From Sphagnum compactum (Eukaryota; Bryophyta; Sphagnopsida; Sphagnales): DNA of 64,000 nt. The stretch is from positions 7,821,207-7,885,206 of the forward strand of contig OZ234496.1 in the NCBI GenBank assembly GCA_965153455.1, in the 5' to 3' direction. Both the position numbers and the translations under genes were made by a program. Each line of letters begins with the position of its first letter. Positions within the stretch are counted from its first letter, which is position 1. Under the pieces are notes generated by a model, which saw only the letters and a program-made list of their open reading frames with translations, was not told the DNA's origin and searched no databases. Positions 59,343-64,000 of the stretch are shown here, in pieces.

Positions 59343-61142
59343 CAGCAAAGTTGCGCTCGAATATATATTGCTCTGCAAATTCTTTCATTGTGGGCTATGG
59401 TGATGGCTGGTTATGGCAGTGAGATACTGAAACCCATACATAACTGAAATAACTAGTGGCTTAGGACTTGTGCTTCCTATATAGAATAAAGAAAATAGAA
59501 TAAGGTGTAAAATGCAGGTAGCTGGAAAACACCTTCATACTAGCTAAAGCTGGCAATGACTGGTGGGAACCTCTTCCTAGTGTAGTAGATAGTAGACATG
59601 TCCAGCAATATTAGAAAGGTCCTATGGAATCAATACAAAAGATGCAGATACTTACTGCTGAATAAATGGGGTTTGCTTGATGGACTAGTGTACTGTATCC
59701 AAAATAATGCTCTTGTGGAATCAAAAGTGGAATGGTTACAAGACCGGGTAGTGATATTACCTGATAGAGTTTTTGTTTTTGATCTGGTGTTTTAGTATGA
59801 CGCATGGCAAAGGTTTTTATCTCTTGAATTTGATTGCAATATAACAAGTTGAATTGTTTGTGGGTTGTTGTTGAAAGTTCATATAGGTGATAATGCACCA
59901 AAATGAACTAATGTTTATTATGATGGGTCAATTTCTTTTGTTGAAAAAACCAGAGATTTGGAATTTTCTATAATGAAAATAATCATAAAATTTTCCAATT
60001 GTTATGTAATCTATTGTAATTAGTAATTATGGTAGTGAGTGGGAAGTGCACATTACCTAAGAGTGCATTGTCACCCAAAGGATGAACAGAATTTGTGGGC
60101 CCTACATTACCAACTACTCTTAGTTTGCTCACCAACTATCCGTCTAGCATTGTATGTTTGTGTTTGGCCCAAAGTTATTTGAAGCATTTTTGGAATCTCA
60201 AGATGCTTGTGTGCATTCAACAAGGGTTCATGCATGTTTTTTCCATCAAGTACATTGAAGACATTTTTTTCAAGATTTATCTCTGGACATCAAAGTGTTA
60301 TTTGTTCCCCAAATGTAGCTAGTTAAATTATCCAAATTTGGGTCATTCATAAGCACGTATAGTGTGAATTGTATGTTTGGAGTTTGGACACTCAAATGTT
60401 AAGTAATAGAGGGTGGTGTGGATACAAACCACTTTTTGACACTAAATATTATTTTGTTATCCATTATATGATATTCATATTTTATAGAATTTATGATTTT
60501 GTTGAAACTAGATTAGTGTGAATGAGGTTTCAATGTTTCCATTTGTGTGGGCATTCCTAGGAAGTGGGTTTTGAGTTTCATCTTTTGTGTCACGACAGTT
60601 GAAAGCACACCATGGAACAAGACTCAAACATCATTCTTTTGTTTTCCTTGTCTATGTGTGTACTTTTGGACTTGACTTTCTTACGATGGCATTCCAAAAA
60701 TATATTGTGGAGCAAGATACATAATCGAATGTCATTGTGTTGCTTTCCTTGTTTATATGGGTAGTTTTTGGTTTGGATTTTTATGTTTTCATTTTGTAAC
60801 CATATCAAAACTAATATGTTGTGGGCTACCACATCGATGCTCATACTTGTCACTGTCCACAAACATACAAATCAAATAACATACAATTATCCTTAGTGAT
60901 GCATCATATCAAAACCACCTCCTTATATGGGGCTAAGGTCCCCGTAAGCCATGTAACAATGTAAGAAATCCTTCTTGTAAATCTACCAAAAATAAAAACC
61001 TTCGTTATAAAGTGGAAGGACTAGTAGGCTGAGTGCAAATGTGAGCCTCATTGTTACTTACTTAACAATAATCCTTCCAAATCTTTAGCCAAATGTGCAT
61101 CATCATAGAGAAAAAATTAGGCGACTCCTTATTACCTAACTA
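59343..61142. other. Intergenic DNA downstream of the VOC gene
   Basis: No supported gene. The first few hundred bases may be its 3' UTR. From about 60900 the sequence may already belong to the 3' end of the gypsy element, but no LTR was recognised. Confidence 0.45.
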
Positions 61143-61157
61143 TAGAAATCCCCATGT

Positions 61158-61290
61158 TTATGTCATGCACCAAAAACAAAACAATTTGCCAACTCGTATT
61201 TCATTGAAAGGTGGCATTAAGCATCCAATATACCAACCAATCACACACCAACATAGTTGTTGCCCTTGAAAATTGCCCACACAACATACA
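61158..61290 (-). pseudogene. PHD-finger relic at the 3' end of the gypsy element
   Basis: Frame one reads IQCMLCGQFSRATTMLVCD. A second frame continues with GWYIGCLMPPFNEIRVGK and LFCFWCMT, then a stop. Together the order CxxCG ... TMLVCD ... GWxxxC.xPP ... GK.FC..C is that of a PHD zinc finger. The change of frame after VCD, with one expected Cys missing, points to a small deletion. It lies downstream of the integrase, so it was probably the C-terminus of the polyprotein. Confidence 0.65.
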
Positions 61291-61652
61291 TTGAATGTTA
61301 CCAAGAACAACATCCAAAGAGGGGTTAATGTGGCCATCCACATTAAAAAGATGGTCCGCATATGGTCTTTTCATGTTTGACCATTCCAGCCCTTCAACAA
61401 CAATATTTATAAGGTAACACCTTCTACACACACAAAATAACATCTCTCACAATCACATTCAGCGTAATCAATGTTGTTTGCTACATTTGTATATAATCAT
61501 TTGGCTTGCATATGCAGGTTCAAGGCCAATAACCACGTCCTCAAAATAGTGGCATAACATAATGTATCTTGATGTTCAACAATTGCCAAAATTTCCATAG
61601 CCATTGACATTACATGTCGGGACAAAGTTGTTTGTTGCTCACATGCTTAAAG

Positions 61653-62394
61653 TCACACATTTGCATCATCCAAATTAATTATTACCATCACATTGCATTG
61701 CATTGAAACTAGTAGCTTGAGTTCATGGTCAAATAGTAAAAAATATGGTGAAAAGGATGTAAGAGAAGCTTGTTCACTAAACTTATATCCCATGGCTAAC
61801 CATGGTAATTGCAAGTCCCAATATCTAATATGGCTTTTTTGAAGCCTATACTTACACAAACCTCACTTCGCCATCTACACCATTTGTTTAGTTAATTCGT
61901 TTATCTTAAGATGGTTTCATGAAATCATGTGATGATTAATATTTGCTTTCTCACGCAACTTTTGAAATTCACCATGGAATTTTTTGCCTTAGTTGGTGAG
62001 TATTTCGGCTAAAGTGTTAAACTTGTTAAACACCCCATCTAGAAATGCATAAGCAATTCTTTCATTGTTGTGATTTAGTAATGGCACCAATTTTAATCAC
62101 TTTGATAAGTGTTCAATCATAACCAAAACATATTGTACTTATGTTAGTCTATCAAGCTCAATGGGCTAGCAAAATCCAAAATCCTTCAATACTCAAGTTC
62201 CATGATGGGTAATGATTGAAAGTGAGGCGTAGGTGCATTGAATGATGCCCAAACTTAGTCACACACCATACGTAGAAAATTGTTGGACCTACAGTTGCAT
62301 CCGTGCCACCAATATTGCACCTAGAGTAAACTATAGGTTTAGTGGACCCCAAAATGGCCCAACTTTTCATGAGCATGTTGTTTAAGGCATTCAC
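61653..62394 (-). pseudogene. gypsy integrase, decayed
   Basis: Readable blocks in order: FGHHSMHLRLTFNHYPSWNL (62158-62394), YVLVMIEHLSK-like and LVPLLNHNNERIAYAFLDGV (about 62160-61990), a catalytic-core block LTN-stop-GKKFHGEFQKL (about 61950), then the C-terminal block WDLQLPWLAMGYKFSEQASL (61653-61859). The stop within the core shows loss of function. Confidence 0.75.
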
Positions 62395-63326
62395 ATTGTT
62401 CTAGATGATACACTACATATGTTTGTCCATTTCTTCACACATGTAGGAGGGAATTACATTCGCATTTGAACTATTGGGTCCTATGCGCAATTCGGTCACA
62501 TCCCTTGGGTGTTAATTCAATTAGAATTTCACATGTTTGTAAATATGCAATGACAAATGCATCAACATGTGTATATTTAGGGCATGTCACCTTTTGGTTC
62601 AATGTCCACATCACAAGAATCGATATTACCCATGTTCATTTAGGATACATCCCAAAACACCCCAACAAGGTACATAGGTAGGCAAAGGCATGCCATCTTA
62701 ATATAACTTTCAAATATGTATTTCCATGTTAATGAGCCCCTATGGTATCCTCTTCAGTAGAACTTGGGTTCCAACTTAACTTGCTAGCATCTCAATTAAC
62801 CCTACTACCATGATGAATTATGTCAAAATCATATTCCTACAAAATAAAATCCCACCTGGTTAACTTCCTTATGAGGTGATTTGATTCCATCAAAAAATTG
62901 AATGGTTGGTGGTCTCGAACCAATATAAATAGACTACCATAAAAATAACATTAAAATAATAAAATAACCCAAACAATGGCAAAGTATTCACCTTCATACA
63001 TGAGCTATACTTTGTTTTTGTGTTTTTGTTGGACCAACTAACATAAACCACCACAAATTTTCAACCATTATCATCAAGTTAGTTAAGTACCAATTCTAAT
63101 CAATCCACATGCAATTGGAAAGGTCACCCTCAAATGGATTACCACAAAATGGACATAGAAGTGAGTTAAACCTTCAATTCTTCAAAGGCCTATTTTCATG
63201 CTTCATCCCAAATGTATTCTTTTTCAATCCTTGTCAACTAAGTCAAAGGTTTGGTGATGTTATTACATATTTTAACAAAATGTTAATAATAGTTACACAA
63301 GTCCGAAAATGACTAACATTCAATGG

Positions 63327-63800
63327 CTAAGGAACATGCGAAATGACCTTGACCTTGGCCTTGTGAAACCCCAATCCTTCATGTGACCTACGTACTCCAC
63401 TTGAGTATGAAAAAAAATTGCACTTGCCAAAATGTAATTTAAAGTTGTGTTCCTTAAGTTGATCAAACACCTCATGTAGGTGTTGCATGTGATCCCCTTG
63501 AGTTAGGTTAAATATCATAATATCATCAATGTAACATCTAACAAAACTAAGACCTATTAACATTCGGTCCATAACTTGTTGGAATTTTGCAAGGGCATTT
63601 TTCAAACCAAAAGCAAGAACTACCATTGATACACATAATTCTTCCCATTCACATCTATCCCCCAAAATGTCATTTTAACTTTGGCACCTTTTATTAATGG
63701 CAACTAATGGTAGCCATAGCACAAGTCCAACGTTTTTTAAACCTTGACATGCTCAAGGGCATCAACAATTTCCTCTGGTAAAGGCATGCCATATATAGTA
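63327..63800 (-). pseudogene. gypsy reverse transcriptase fragment
   Basis: The block VLAFGLKNALAKFQQVMDRM followed by LIGLSFVRCYIDDIMIF carries the YxDD catalytic motif as YIDD. Next comes HLHEVFDQLKEHNFKLHFGK and CNFF, typical of Ty3/gypsy. Upstream (63667-63800) further RT residues are readable in other frames, with stops. Confidence 0.85.
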
Positions 63801-64000
63801 GAAAAATCCATGTCTTATGTAACCACTAGCTAAATAATTGGTAGTCCTCAACAATTAAAAGAACAATTATGAACCATATTTGCAACTATCCACCTTACAT
63901 GGCAATATTTGTAGTTGCAATTTAGTTGTTTTTACAACTAATGGATGCAATTCTAAATTGTTTCTAAATTGCATCCAACATTTGATGATCATTATTCATC

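Larger units (their letters stand above)
61143..64000 (-). mobile_element. Decayed Ty3/gypsy retrotransposon, running off the right edge
   Basis: In minus-strand order: reverse transcriptase (about 63800 to 63327), RNase H region (not clearly readable), integrase (about 62394 to 61653), and a PHD-finger relic (about 61360 to 61158). Many stops and frameshifts occur. The protease, gag and 5' LTR would lie right of the window. A 3' LTR was not recognised. Confidence 0.85.

Noticed and set aside
1-64000. tRNA or rRNA genes
   Set aside because: Scanning by eye for GGTTCGA-type B boxes with a matching A box gave no convincing candidate; a covariance search (tRNAscan-SE, Infernal) could not be run here.

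Overview
The window is nuclear DNA from a land plant. It holds intron-rich genes with GT-AG splice sites, plant-type proteins (a P-class pentatricopeptide-repeat protein and a KONJAC-like GMPPA) and plant telo-box promoter motifs, set in AT-rich intergenic DNA full of decayed transposons. An intact enkurin (ENKUR/FAP106) gene, an axonemal protein, points to a plant with flagellated sperm. Gene density (six recognised genes in 64 kb) and moderate introns suggest a seed-free plant (bryophyte, lycophyte or fern). I cannot name the species. Exon models were built by hand from splice-site phase and family similarity; all five complete models keep frame across every junction.

Layout: (1) 1-5.4 kb, minus strand: eIF3m (5' part only; the gene runs off the left edge) and uS15m, a probable organellar ribosomal protein S15. 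Both have telo-box motifs just upstream. (2) 7.2-11.3 kb, plus strand: enkurin, 7 exons, 252 aa. (3) 12.3-15.3 kb, minus strand: a 6-exon PPR protein, 730 aa, tail-to-tail with enkurin. (4) 15.4-25.4 kb: AT-rich DNA with a 2.76 kb hAT transposon with matching ends and a MITE (copy A). (5) 26.35-31.83 kb, plus strand: GMPPA, 15 exons, 427 aa, with one GC-AG intron. (6) 32-57 kb: gene-poor, with a LINE-like fragment carrying an in-frame 90-bp triplication, a second hAT relic, MITE copies B and C, and several unassigned stretches. (7) 57.66-59.34 kb, plus strand: a glyoxalase I/VOC-family gene, 3 exons, 196 aa. (8) 61.1-64 kb, minus strand: a decayed Ty3/gypsy element (reverse transcriptase, integrase) with a PHD-finger relic at its 3' end; it runs off the right edge.

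The genes do not form one pathway. eIF3m and uS15m serve translation, the PPR protein probably organellar RNA processing, GMPPA GDP-mannose supply, the VOC protein possibly small-aldehyde detoxification, and enkurin the sperm flagellum. The most informative points are enkurin with its MYB-like promoter repeats and triplicated splice acceptor, the GC-AG intron, the PHD finger in the gypsy element, the RLE-like LINE remnant, and a MITE family with 20-bp perfect terminal repeats.
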